The notes under the pieces were generated by a model. The model saw nothing but the letters and a program-made list of their open reading frames with translations, searched no databases and was not told the DNA's origin. 64,000 nucleotides of DNA, from positions 124,001 to 188,000 of the forward strand of contig JANJTC010000003.1 of NCBI GenBank assembly GCA_024711325.1. Reading direction: 5' to 3'. Source of the stretch: Bacteriovoracaceae bacterium (GTDB lineage Bacteria > Bdellovibrionota > Bacteriovoracia > Bacteriovoracales > Bacteriovoracaceae). Below are positions 28,081 to 35,773 of this stretch, piece after piece. The translations under genes were made by a program, and so were the position numbers. Every line of letters begins with the position of its first letter. Within the stretch, counting starts at the first letter, position 1.

Positions 28081-29445
28081 ATGAAAGTGTTAGAATTCAA
28101 AGACGATATCAAATCTTCGATAGTTGTATTCCTTGTTGCTCTGCCTTTATGCTTAGGAATCGCTTTAGCTTCCAATGCACCTTTAGCTTCCGGCCTTATC
28201 GCTGGAATTATTGGGGGAATTGTTGTTGGGTGGGTGAGTGGTTCACAAGTAAGTGTTTCTGGTCCTGCCGCAGGTCTCACCGTCATTGTGGTAAATGGCA
28301 TAGCGCAGCTCGGTGGTTTTGAAACATTTGGACTCGCCGTTCTCAGTGCTGGTCTCTTTCAAGTCCTCTTTGCTCTGCTTCGAGGTGGTGTCATTGGCGA
28401 CTATTTCCCCACTGCCGTGATCAAAGGAATGTTGGGAGCGATTGGTTTGATCTTAATTATTAAACAGTTTCCTAATGCTTTTTCGAGAGATGAAATTGGC
28501 ATAAATCTTATTTCCGTCATTTCACTCGCTATTATTTTAGGATGGCCTAAACTTCCTTTTAAATTGATTCCAGGACCATTGATTGCAGTGATCGTCTCTG
28601 TTGTTATCAATCAACTTTTTGATCTCCTGGGTCCGCAACAATTGGTTTCTCTTCCTGAGAATGTGTTTGCCGATTTAAAGTTGCCTGACTTTAAAAATTT
28701 CAATTTGGGTGTGTTACAGGTGGGCTTCACGATTGCAGTGGTAGCTTCTCTGGAAACTCTGTTGTGTGTGGATGCTGCTGATAAAATTGATCCTCTGAAA
28801 CGGAAAACACCGAAGAATCGGGAACTCTTTGCCCAAGGTTTAGGAAGTGCTCTCTCTGGTTTTATTGGCGGTTTACCTATCACGGCCGTTATCGTACGTA
28901 GCTCGACCAACATCAGCGCCGGCGCGAAGACTAAATGGTCGGCCATCTTTCATGGGGTCTGGCTTTTATTGTGTGTGTTGTTTATTCCTGGAATTTTAAA
29001 TCTCATCCCTTTGGCAACCCTTGCCTGTGTGCTTTTGACTGTAGGTTATAAGCTCATTAAGCCTTCTTATTTTTTACACCAGTATAAAAGAGGGTGGGAT
29101 CAATTGTTGATTTTCAGCACGACTATTGTCGCTATTCTTGTTACAGATCTGTTGCTGGGGATTTGTATCGGTCTTGTCCTTGCCGTTATTTTTGAGATTC
29201 GAAAGCCGGCACTTTCTTGCATGGAGATTGAAGAAGAAGATGGCAAGGTTCATGTTAAGTTTGTAAAGAATGTCTCTTTTCTTCACAAGGCCAAAATCCA
29301 TAAAATATTAAGTGATATTGCTCACGATAAAAATGTGCATTTTCATGGAATGAAATCAATCCGCATGCACGTAGACGTGCATGAACTAATCCTTGAATAC
29401 CACGCAGAAGCTCAGAAAAAAGGAAAGAAAGTATTTCTAGATTAA
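28081..29445 (+). CDS. Second SulP-family anion transporter
   Basis: A 454-residue paralogue of the transporter at 24408-25982, sharing VFLVALPLCLGIALAS, the SGPAAGLTVIVV motif and FAQGLGSALSGFIGGLPITAV. Its C-terminal part after about 375 is a reduced STAS-like region (KFVKNVSFLHKAKIHKIL) ending some 50 residues earlier. AAGG lies six bases before ATG 28081. It has no carbonic anhydrase next to it. The trmO frame begins within its last codons. Confidence 0.88.
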   Translation: MKVLEFKDDIKSSIVVFLVALPLCLGIALASNAPLASGLIAGIIGGIVVGWVSGSQVSVSGPAAGLTVIVVNGIAQLGGFETFGLAVLSAGLFQVLFALLRGGVIGDYFPTAVIKGMLGAIGLILIIKQFPNAFSRDEIGINLISVISLAIILGWPKLPFKLIPGPLIAVIVSVVINQLFDLLGPQQLVSLPENVFADLKLPDFKNFNLGVLQVGFTIAVVASLETLLCVDAADKIDPLKRKTPKNRELFAQGLGSALSGFIGGLPITAVIVRSSTNISAGAKTKWSAIFHGVWLLLCVLFIPGILNLIPLATLACVLLTVGYKLIKPSYFLHQYKRGWDQLLIFSTTIVAILVTDLLLGICIGLVLAVIFEIRKPALSCMEIEEEDGKVHVKFVKNVSFLHKAKIHKILSDIAHDKNVHFHGMKSIRMHVDVHELILEYHAEAQKKGKKVFLD

Positions 29446-30095
29446 TTGAGCCCATCTCTATTATTGAAACTCCTTTTCATGAAAAGTTTGGAGTTCCTCG
29501 TCAGTCGCTTTTGATTGAAGAGGCCTGGGGTGTTTTACGTTTTCCCAAAAATGATTTTTTCATGGAAGCTTTTCGTGGAATTGAAGACTCAAGTCATCTG
29601 TGGCTGATTTTTGAATTTCATCTGGTGCAGGGACCATTTAATGGACTGGTAAGACCGCCGCGTTTTGAGAATAAAAAGAAGATGGGTGTTTATGCCACTC
29701 GTTCACCTCACAGGCCCAATCGACTAGGCCTATCCGTGGTGAAATTCTCCCGTTTAGAAATTTTGGATAACGAAATTAAGTTATTCGTTCAGGGAGTGGA
29801 TCTCGTGAGTGGTACTCCTATTTTTGATATCAAGCCCTATGTTCCTTACACTGATTCCATACAGGCCCGTTCACCTTTTCATGAAGCCCCTAAGTTTCAT
29901 AAGGTGAAGTGGTTATGTGAAGCACCAAATGAAAAAAGCTTAATTGAAAAGGTTATCGCTCTTGATCCTCGTCCTGGTCAGGATAAGGATTCACAGCAGG
30001 AGTATGGGATCTCTATTGCAGGTCATAATGTGAGATTTAAATACTCAGTTGACCACTTTGAAATCATGAGCGCTAGTGCTACTATCAGTCCATGA
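29433..30095 (+). CDS. trmO: tRNA N6-methyltransferase TrmO (TsaA family) with a non-canonical start
   Basis: TrmO methylates N6 of t6A37 in tRNAs. The frame encodes the conserved opening PISIIETPFHEKFGVPRQ, then MGVYATRSPHRPNRLGLSVVK and DIKPYVPYTD. No ATG, GTG or TTG exists upstream of that opening after the in-frame TGA at 29394; the first usual start, TTG 29511, would cut the conserved N-terminus away. ATT 29433 lies five bases after AAGGAAAG and gives 220 residues, aligning with the E. coli start. An ATT start (as in infC) or a sequence error is the explanation. It overlaps the SulP stop and shares ATGA with the next gene. Confidence 0.78.
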   Translation: MSRLIEPISIIETPFHEKFGVPRQSLLIEEAWGVLRFPKNDFFMEAFRGIEDSSHLWLIFEFHLVQGPFNGLVRPPRFENKKKMGVYATRSPHRPNRLGLSVVKFSRLEILDNEIKLFVQGVDLVSGTPIFDIKPYVPYTDSIQARSPFHEAPKFHKVKWLCEAPNEKSLIEKVIALDPRPGQDKDSQQEYGISIAGHNVRFKYSVDHFEIMSASATISP

Positions 30096-31042
30096 AAAAA
30101 GTTTTACTAACAGGTGCAGCAGGGTTCATTGGAGCTAAAACAGCAGAGAAGCTGGTGGCCCAAGGTGTGGAAGTTATCGGGATCGATAATCTTAATGACT
30201 ACTACGATGTAAAATTAAAATCTCATCGCCTTTCACAAATTCAAGATAAAAAATTTCAGTTCCATCAAATAGATATTGAAGACAAGGCCAAACTTGGGGC
30301 CTTATTTGAAGAGCATCAGTTTGATGTGGTTTTTAATCTGGCCGCCCGTGCCGGCGTCAGATACTCCATGGAAAACCCTGATATCTACATGAGTACCAAT
30401 GCGGTAGGGACCTTGAATCTCTTGGAATGCATGCGCCTTCACCAAGTTAAAAAATTGGTGCTGGCCTCGACTTCTTCATTGTACGCCGGTCAGGCCATGC
30501 CTTTTAAAGAAGAGCTTCCGGTTAATACTCCCATCTCTCCCTATGCTGCCACTAAAAAAGCTGCAGAGGTTATGGCCTACACCTATCATTATCTTTACGG
30601 CATTGATGTTTCAGTCGTTCGTTACTTCACGGTATACGGCCCTGCAGGACGCCCTGATATGTCACCCTTCATCTTTGCGGATAATTTGTTAAAAGGCGAA
30701 GAGCTGCCGGTTTTTGGTGACGGATCTCAATCGAGGGATTTTACCTTTGTAGATGACATCGCTGAAGGCACCATCCTGGCGGCCAAACCCTTAGGTTACG
30801 AGATCATTAATTTAGGTGGTGGGAATAATCCTTTTACGCTTCTTCAGATGATTTCGCTGATGGAAGGCTTCTCGGGCAAAAAGGCCAAACTCAGTCTGCA
30901 AGGCCGGGTTAAGGCCGATATGGATGTGACCTGGGCAGATATCTCCAAGGCCAAAAAGCTTTTGGGTTGGAAGCCTAAGGTTTCATTTGAGGAAGGGATT
31001 GAGAAGCTTATCAAGTGGCACGAAGCCAATTCTCAGTTTTAA
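30092..31042 (+). CDS. UDP-glucuronate 4-epimerase-like NAD-dependent sugar epimerase
   Basis: A 316-residue extended short-chain dehydrogenase. TGAAGFIGAKTAEKL binds NAD, STSSLYAG carries the catalytic Ser, and YAATKKAAE is the YxxxK pair. The set GIDNLNDYYDVKLK and RYFTVYGPAGRPDM is typical of UDP-glucuronate 4-epimerases (galacturonate supply for polysaccharide). Length fits. It is coupled to trmO through ATGA. The vapC 3' end overlaps its last codons by 32 bases on the other strand. Confidence 0.85.
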   Translation: MKKVLLTGAAGFIGAKTAEKLVAQGVEVIGIDNLNDYYDVKLKSHRLSQIQDKKFQFHQIDIEDKAKLGALFEEHQFDVVFNLAARAGVRYSMENPDIYMSTNAVGTLNLLECMRLHQVKKLVLASTSSLYAGQAMPFKEELPVNTPISPYAATKKAAEVMAYTYHYLYGIDVSVVRYFTVYGPAGRPDMSPFIFADNLLKGEELPVFGDGSQSRDFTFVDDIAEGTILAAKPLGYEIINLGGGNNPFTLLQMISLMEGFSGKKAKLSLQGRVKADMDVTWADISKAKKLLGWKPKVSFEEGIEKLIKWHEANSQF

Positions 31043-31418
31043 GTCCTTTTATTTGTTTAAATTCTTTTTCGTTAGCGGTTACCAGAGTGGCCTCTAACTC
31101 TAAAGCTTGAGCTGCTATTAAAAGGTCATTGGAGCCGATACTTCTTCCATTCTTTCTTTGTTCGGTTTTTAACTGTCCATAATTAGCTGCGTGAGATGAC
31201 TCAAATTTAAGTTTAGGAAAACACTGAAGAAATTTTTTCAGTTTCATTTCATTCTCTTGAATCTTTGAACTGTTCCATACTCCATGCCATAACTCGGCTT
31301 CTGTAATCGTGGAAATGTAAATTTGAGTTAAAGATTTTTTCTTAGCATGCTTTAAAAGACTAAAAGTTTTATTTTTAAGCATATGAATGCAGATATTAGT
31401 GTCTAAAATATATGTCAT
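31011..31418 (-). CDS. vapC: VapC-type PIN-domain toxin
   Basis: A 135-residue PIN-domain ribonuclease toxin. Acidic catalytic residues are in [10 protein letters not shown] (Asp6), TEAELWHGV (Glu) and [12 protein letters not shown] (Asp), as in VapC/FitB proteins that cut tRNA or mRNA. It overlaps the vapB stop by four bases (ATGA), as expected for a coupled pair. Its 3' end runs into the convergent epimerase gene. Confidence 0.92.
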   Translation of the reverse strand: MTYILDTNICIHMLKNKTFSLLKHAKKKSLTQIYISTITEAELWHGVWNSSKIQENEMKLKKFLQCFPKLKFESSHAANYGQLKTEQRKNGRSIGSNDLLIAAQALELEATLVTANEKEFKQIKGLKTENWLRAT

Positions 31419-31648
31419 ACAATCTTATCTCTTTGGGTCCAATCATCTTCTTCTCTACCATCTGGAAAAAAATCATCTCCCATTGAACCCATAACTTTTT
31501 CCAGCATTTTCCATCTTTTTTCGGGGTCTATCAGGAGCACTCCTAACTCATGTTCCTGAATAAAAACTTCATCAGTTTCGAATCGATATTTTTTTGGAAG
31601 GCGTACCGCCTGACTTTTTCCATTCATAAAGATTTTTGCTTTATCCAT
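31415..31648 (-). CDS. vapB: VapB-type antitoxin
   Basis: A 77-residue antitoxin. The N-terminus [19 protein letters not shown] is the AbrB/SpoVT swapped-hairpin DNA-binding domain typical of VapB; the C-terminal acidic tail should wrap and block VapC. AGAGGTG precedes ATG 31648. The long inverted repeat at 31653-31695 is the likely operator bound by the VapBC complex. Confidence 0.92.
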   Translation of the reverse strand: MDKAKIFMNGKSQAVRLPKKYRFETDEVFIQEHELGVLLIDPEKRWKMLEKVMGSMGDDFFPDGREEDDWTQRDKIV

Positions 31649-31652
31649 GAGT

Positions 31653-31695
31653 CACCTCTTTTGGTATATATTATTAGTATATATCAAAAGAGGTG
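31653..31695. promoter_or_regulatory. Inverted-repeat operator of vapBC
   Basis: Arms 31653-31670 and 31678-31695 match at 17 of 18 positions around a seven-base centre. The core is TATATA-rich. The vapB ribosome site AGAGGTG is part of the left arm, so the same dyad can be an operator in DNA and, if transcribed whole, a ribosome-masking hairpin. Confidence 0.7.
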
Positions 31696-31705
31696 CTGGT
31701 TTTAA

Positions 31706-32101
31706 TTAATATTTCTCAGTCCTGAAAGTGTATGTTTTCAAGGTCTTATTCTTGCCAAAATAAAGAACAAGCGAAGCCGTTTTAGTGGAAGAGGAACTTT
31801 TGTTGCCATCCACATGCATACCAGTCCAATTCCAAAGTGCCGCTGAAGAGATGTAGTGAGAGATACCACCCCCTACTGAGCCACTCTCATTGGAATGACG
31901 GCTGTAGGCCCACATATCGCCTTCAGGTGTTTTTTCTACTACATCCGGAGCACCGAAATTTTCTAAGACTTGCATTTGGGTGGTTTCGCCTTTAACCAGC
32001 CTGTCGGATACTTCTAATGAATTGATTTTAGTTTGTGAGGCATTATTACTTGAACAAGAAACAGTGAAGAAGACGATTGAAAGTAGTGTGATGAATTTCA
32101 T
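31706..32101 (-). CDS. BamE/SmpA-like small lipoprotein
   Basis: A 131-residue lipoprotein with signal MKFITLLSIVFFTVSC and the lipidated Cys16. The segment VKGETTQMQVLENFGAPDVV followed by MWAY resembles the BamE/OmlA fold, which occurs in outer-membrane assembly and other small lipoproteins. A Gly/Ser-rich stretch (SGSVGGGISHY) follows. A BAM role is not implied by the sequence alone. Its ribosome site AGGAGGG is one arm of a hairpin (32104-32138). Confidence 0.72.
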   Translation of the reverse strand: MKFITLLSIVFFTVSCSSNNASQTKINSLEVSDRLVKGETTQMQVLENFGAPDVVEKTPEGDMWAYSRHSNESGSVGGGISHYISSAALWNWTGMHVDGNKSSSSTKTASLVLYFGKNKTLKTYTFRTEKY

Positions 32102-32103
32102 AT

Positions 32104-32138
32104 ACCCTCCTTAAGGTGAAAGCTTTATAAAGGAGGGT
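32104..32138 (-). promoter_or_regulatory. Hairpin masking the ribosome site of the BamE-like gene
   Basis: ACCCTCCTT and AAGGAGGGT are perfect nine-base arms around 17 bases. On the minus strand the 3' arm is the strong ribosome site three bases from ATG 32101. There is no T run, so it is more likely a translational hairpin than a terminator. Confidence 0.5.
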
Positions 32139-32165
32139 TAGGTACTTTTTAAATTAAAGAAGCAT

Positions 32166-32369
32166 CTACTTACTGCGATTTTTCATTTCTGAATGCACAC
32201 GCTCTAAAAGGGCCTTACATTCACCATCATCCAATCCATGCAGCATGTGACTTGGTGGAAGACTTTTTTCGCCGCCCTTCGAGAAGGACTCAAGGCGATT
32301 GTTTAAATTATTTCTCAAAGTTCTGAGTTTTTTATCAGACAGAGTTGTTAAATCGTACTGCTTTTTCAT
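32166..32369 (-). CDS. Small basic protein coupled to the helicase gene
   Basis: A 67-residue, basic, helical protein (DKKLRTLRNNLNNRLESF and ALLERVHSEMKN) of no known family. AGGAATAG precedes ATG 32369, which overlaps the helicase stop (ATGA). The coupling suggests it acts with the RNA helicase or ribosomes; that is inference. Confidence 0.6.
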   Translation of the reverse strand: MKKQYDLTTLSDKKLRTLRNNLNNRLESFSKGGEKSLPPSHMLHGLDDGECKALLERVHSEMKNRSK

Positions 32370-33643
32370 TTTCTATTCCTGAATCTAAATCCAACTTTGG
32401 TTGGTTTTTTTTGTTCTTGTGGTTGAGTGCTGGCCGTAGGTTTAGGTCCCTTGGGCTTAGCCCGTGGATCCCGGTAACGCCTCTCAGGTCTTGAATCCTT
32501 AACGGATTGCTCGGCCACACCTACGAAGGTTTCAACTGGAAGTTTTTTATTAATGAGCTTCTGAATGCGCGCAAGAGCATCTCTTTCAGTCTCATCACAA
32601 AAAGAAATCGCATCCCCATCTTTTCCGGCACGGGCCGTTCTTCCAATACGGTGAACGTAACTTTCTGCCTCAACTGGTAAATCATAATTGATGACGTGTG
32701 AAACACCCTGGACATCAATTCCTCGGGCAGCAATATCGGTGGCGATCAGAACCTTAATCTTACCTTTTTTGAAATTATCTAAAGCAGCTTCACGGGCCGA
32801 TTGAGATTTGTTGCCATGAATGGCCGCAGACTCAATTTTATGATGAGCGAGATAATCAACGATCTTGTTAGCTCCGTGCTTAGTGCGTGTGAAAACCAAC
32901 GTCAGCTCAACACCTTCATCACCCAGAAGTTTCCGGAGGAGTTGATATTTATGGGCCTTCTGGCAAAAAATCACTCTTTGATTAATTCTTTCAACCGTGG
33001 TTGATGGAGGTGTGACTTCTACCCGAACCGGTTGCTTTAAAATACGGTTTGCAATGCCCACGATCTCGTTAGGCATGGTTGCTGAAAAGAGCATGGTCTG
33101 TCGCTTTTCAGGAAGTTTTGCGATGACTTTTTTAATGTCATGGATAAAACCCATATCAAGCATACGGTCGGCTTCATCCAACACAAAAATTTCTACCGCA
33201 CCTAACTTACAAAAACCCTGGTTCATAAGATCAATCAGACGACCGGGAGTTGCAATTAAGATATCCAGACCATTTCGAAGGGCCGCCACTTGCGCTGCCT
33301 GGCCTACACCGCCGAAGATCACAGCGTTTTTAATCTTTAAGTCTTTACCGTATTTATCCAGCTGCTCTTTAATTTGTGAGGCCAGCTCCCGAGTCGGGGC
33401 AAGGATCAGGGAACGAGGCTCATTGGGCGTTAAACTGAAGTTTCGGTTGGCAAGTTTCTGCAGCATCGGAAGAGTGAAGGCCGCTGTTTTACCTGTCCCG
33501 GTTTGAGCAATGCCGAGCAAATCCTTACCTTCTAAAAGCGAGGGGATGGACTGGGCCTGAATAGGGGTCGGAGTTTCATAACCAGCTTCTTGGACATTTT
33601 TGAGAATGGTCTCAAGGAGGGGGAGTTCATTAAATTTTAACAT
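32366..33643 (-). CDS. rhlE: DEAD-box RNA helicase, RhlE type
   Basis: A 425-residue ATP-dependent RNA helicase with all motifs: Q-motif region PTPIQAQSIP, AQTGTGKT, PTRELA, TPGR, DEAD, SAT, IAARGID and HRIGRTARAG. A basic C-terminal tail (about 370-425, rich in Lys, Pro and Arg) should add RNA binding. RhlE proteins take part in rRNA maturation and RNA decay. A small gene is coupled downstream. Confidence 0.93.
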   Translation of the reverse strand: MLKFNELPLLETILKNVQEAGYETPTPIQAQSIPSLLEGKDLLGIAQTGTGKTAAFTLPMLQKLANRNFSLTPNEPRSLILAPTRELASQIKEQLDKYGKDLKIKNAVIFGGVGQAAQVAALRNGLDILIATPGRLIDLMNQGFCKLGAVEIFVLDEADRMLDMGFIHDIKKVIAKLPEKRQTMLFSATMPNEIVGIANRILKQPVRVEVTPPSTTVERINQRVIFCQKAHKYQLLRKLLGDEGVELTLVFTRTKHGANKIVDYLAHHKIESAAIHGNKSQSAREAALDNFKKGKIKVLIATDIAARGIDVQGVSHVINYDLPVEAESYVHRIGRTARAGKDGDAISFCDETERDALARIQKLINKKLPVETFVGVAEQSVKDSRPERRYRDPRAKPKGPKPTASTQPQEQKKPTKVGFRFRNRK

Positions 33644-33687
33644 TGGCGGACAATCGTACTTTTGGCGCTAAATGTCAAGTTGGCATC

Positions 33688-34869
33688 TTAAAGCTTCAAC
33701 CTTAATCTCAATTCTTGAAAGGTTTCTAAGGTTTGACCTTTGACTGGAAACTCTAGCGCCTTCTTTTCAAAATCGGAAATGAGAGCATCCACTAATTCTC
33801 GGCCTTTTTTGGTCTTGATAAGCTGAGTGGGGGTCTTGTTACCTAATGCAGGAATTTTCATATGAGGCCACTCCTTCCAGTGCTCATCTACTTTTTGCTT
33901 TAACAATGCTTCCAGTTCCGGATGATCTTCTACTTTAAAATCTGACGAAGGAGTTTTTTCTAAGGATTCAATTAAAGTGGTCTTAAGCTTTTGCCCTTTT
34001 GGCATGAGTTTGTTGATAAGTTTAATAAATGCTTTGGCCCTTTCGTTGGAATTTACTTCTACTGTGAGTTTATTCTTTTTAATGGTGAGACTTCCCAAAA
34101 CAACGTTTTTTTTACTAAGCCAGGGAAATTGAAGCGGATCGTGGTGGTCCTTACAAAGAGGTGCTAAAGCTTCAGATGTTAATTTAGGATCATCAATTTC
34201 AAATATGAGTTTTTGAGGAATGAGTAAGTGGCCATCTGTATTGGTGAAAGTAGGTTGAACTGGATTCATTGAGGTAAAATAAATATCAACAAAAAGATCG
34301 ATTCTGCTTAATTCATAATTTTTTTTGTATTTAGGCTGTTGAGCAAACTTCACGATATCTAATTTATAAGAGCTAGGAATGATGATAGGTGCACAGGCTT
34401 CAAAAAAAGAATGACCGGCAATCGTAACTGGCTTTGCAAAAATCAGATCACCTTTCTTTAAAGCTTGGGATCCACTCTTTTCATATACGGTTGAGGTCCC
34501 TTTTTCGATGAGATCATACACTTGCAATGAAATACCAGGTGTCACATCCTTCACTTCATAAAAAGTGAAACTGCTTTTTATGCAACCACTTAAGTATTCT
34601 TTTTCAATATCAGTTAATTCTTCGGTGTGCTCAAGAAGATAGGCCAGGCAAGGATTTACACCGTCTTCGGACTCCCAGCTAAAAATAAACCATGGCATCA
34701 TCGTTTCCATGAGCGGATGATCGACCATGAAATCTTCTTCATCGTCAAAAAATTCATTCCACGCAGAAACGAAATGGTCTTCGCCAAAGATTTTTTGAGT
34801 GTACTGAATAAGTTTTTCCAGACGCGATCGTGTGATTTTTCTAATATCGTTGATTGAATTTGAGTTCAT
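33688..34869 (-). CDS. SEC-C/antitoxin-region-like hypothetical protein
   Basis: A 393-residue protein with no signal peptide. The N-terminal half (PCLAYLLEHTEELTDIEKEYLSG, SFTFYEVKDVTPG, VYEKSGSQALKKGDLIFA) is a pattern I have seen in uncharacterised proteins associated with SEC-C-type zinc motifs, though no clear cysteine cluster is visible here. The C-terminal PALGNKTPTQLIKTKKGRELV resembles the toxin-binding region of MbcA/ParS-type antitoxins. Function unknown. It is monocistronic between the helicase and the accessory stretch. Confidence 0.5.
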   Translation of the reverse strand: MNSNSINDIRKITRSRLEKLIQYTQKIFGEDHFVSAWNEFFDDEEDFMVDHPLMETMMPWFIFSWESEDGVNPCLAYLLEHTEELTDIEKEYLSGCIKSSFTFYEVKDVTPGISLQVYDLIEKGTSTVYEKSGSQALKKGDLIFAKPVTIAGHSFFEACAPIIIPSSYKLDIVKFAQQPKYKKNYELSRIDLFVDIYFTSMNPVQPTFTNTDGHLLIPQKLIFEIDDPKLTSEALAPLCKDHHDPLQFPWLSKKNVVLGSLTIKKNKLTVEVNSNERAKAFIKLINKLMPKGQKLKTTLIESLEKTPSSDFKVEDHPELEALLKQKVDEHWKEWPHMKIPALGNKTPTQLIKTKKGRELVDALISDFEKKALEFPVKGQTLETFQELRLRLKL

Positions 34870-34994
34870 CGTGAGTCCTTTATTATAAATTACTGTAATT
34901 TAAAACGCTTTTCCAAGTCTTACCTGGCTCCTTTTCAACTATTTACTCGTGAGCAGATTATTGTTACCATTTTTTCGGGAATAATGATTAGGTA

Positions 34995-35017
34995 GGGAAG
35001 TGGTCTAAACACTTCCC
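34995..35017 (-). terminator. Terminator-like hairpin of peptide element A
   Basis: GGGAAGTG and CACTTCCC enclose seven bases, 11 bases beyond the peptide stop codon. It matches the position of the hairpins in copies B and C, although the bases of the stem differ. No strong U run follows. Confidence 0.55.
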
Positions 35018-35027
35018 CTAAATCCGA

Positions 35028-35102
35028 TCAGTTCATTTTTAGAATTACAGCAAGCTGTAACAAAAGAATGAAAAGGATCAGAACCCTAATCATTCCTTCC
35101 AT
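35028..35102 (-). CDS. 24-residue hydrophobic peptide, element copy A
   Basis: A short frame from ATG 35102 to TGA 35028. The start is MEGMIRVLILF and the core RVLILFILLLQLAVIL is one membrane-spanning helix, ending KMN. AAGGA sits five bases before the ATG. A homologous peptide lies at 40400-40474: 18 of 24 residues are identical, with seven synonymous codon changes and the non-synonymous ones mostly at the ends. This is strong evidence that it is translated and selected as protein. Size and composition resemble type I toxins (Ibs, TisB-like), but no known family is recognised. Confidence 0.8.
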   Translation of the reverse strand: MEGMIRVLILFILLLQLAVILKMN

Positions 35103-35121
35103 GAATTCCTTTTTGTAAGGG

Positions 35122-35137
35122 CGCCCTTCATTGGGCG
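35122..35137 (-). promoter_or_regulatory. 5' hairpin of peptide element A
   Basis: CGCCC-AATGAA-GGGCG on the minus strand, about 20 bases upstream of the peptide start. The identical hairpin occurs in copies B and C, so it is a defining part of the element. Confidence 0.7.
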
Positions 35138-35216
35138 ACTTTAAAAAGGTTCACAGTTCTTCATTCAATACTAATAAATTTGATGAATTTTCAGAATAGA
35201 AGAGCCGTTTTTAGAA

Positions 35217-35528
35217 CTAGGCAGCTTTATTGATTGCTGCCGTAATTTTTAACAATGTCTCAATATTATAATTTGAACCTGCGGCGACTCTTCTAATCGT
35301 TGCTATTGGTAATTTTGAAATTCTGGCAAGCTTGTCTTTATTGATGATGTTCATGTAACCGATGATCACTTCTTGAAAAGCTTCTTTATCACCTTCAAGT
35401 AATGCTTCTGAAAGAGCTTGAACTACTTTATCTTGATGTTTAAAAAAGTCTTTTGGGTCTAACTTATAAATTTTTTCTTTTGTGGTTAAATTAATCGGCT
35501 TTATAGTCTTAGGATTGAACTTTTTCAT
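35217..35528 (-). CDS. higA: HigA-type antitoxin, partner of a decayed toxin
   Basis: A 103-residue helix-turn-helix protein of the addiction-module antidote type. ATG 35528 follows AAAGGT; an in-frame ATG at 35549 is less well placed. The layout LSEALLEGDKEAFQEVI, KDKLARISKLPIATIRRVAAGSN, ETLLKITAAI matches antidotes that pair with HigB/Gp49-type toxins, with DNA binding in the second part. The upstream frame is a toxin remnant (35539-35672) under a perfect palindrome (35676-35699), so this appears to be an orphan antitoxin. Confidence 0.75.
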   Translation of the reverse strand: MKKFNPKTIKPINLTTKEKIYKLDPKDFFKHQDKVVQALSEALLEGDKEAFQEVIIGYMNIINKDKLARISKLPIATIRRVAAGSNYNIETLLKITAAINKAA

Positions 35529-35538
35529 AGAGTAACCT

Positions 35539-35672
35539 TTAAACACCATTTAGAATTTTCTTAGATTTTTTTATATCTTTTGTTTGAGAGTTTTTGTTTC
35601 CGCCCTGTTGTTTCTTTCAGTAGCGCAAAGTAAATTCTCAACCCATTTTTCCATCTCAACTCTGATATACAT
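35539..35672 (-). pseudogene. higB: Remnant of a HigB/Gp49-type toxin
   Basis: Just upstream of the antitoxin, three frames carry pieces of a toxin. One frame ends GGNKNSQTKDIKKSKKIL followed by NGV and a stop at 35539, matching the HigB C-terminus (GGDKSSQxxDI). Another frame holds GLRIYFALLK, the strand before it. The first frame starts at ATG 35672 with MYIRVEMEKWVENL, a plausible N-terminus. The pieces total far fewer than the usual 100-110 residues, so there has been an internal deletion plus frameshifts. The toxin should be inactive. Confidence 0.65.
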
Positions 35673-35675
35673 ACG

Positions 35676-35699
35676 AATCCTATCATATATGATAGGATT
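35676..35699. promoter_or_regulatory. 24-base perfect palindrome, probable higBA operator
   Basis: The bases read the same on both strands, with core TATCATATATGATA. It lies four bases from the toxin remnant start, the place where HigA binds in such modules. Its perfect state suggests the antitoxin still binds it. Confidence 0.65.
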
Positions 35700-35773
35700 T
35701 TCCTAGTGGGTCATAAGCTACCTTAATTTAAGGGGTCAAAGGAAGGTTTGAGAAAGTTAAGATTGAATTTAGT

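Larger units (their letters stand above)
34870..35216. other. Intergenic stretch holding peptide element copy A
   Basis: This gap carries, on the minus strand, a 5' hairpin (35122-35137), a 24-codon hydrophobic peptide (35028-35102) and a terminator-like hairpin (34995-35017). Beyond the terminator lies AAAAGGAGCCAGGTAAG (minus strand, 34921-34937), related to the short palindromes near the other two copies. Confidence 0.75.
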
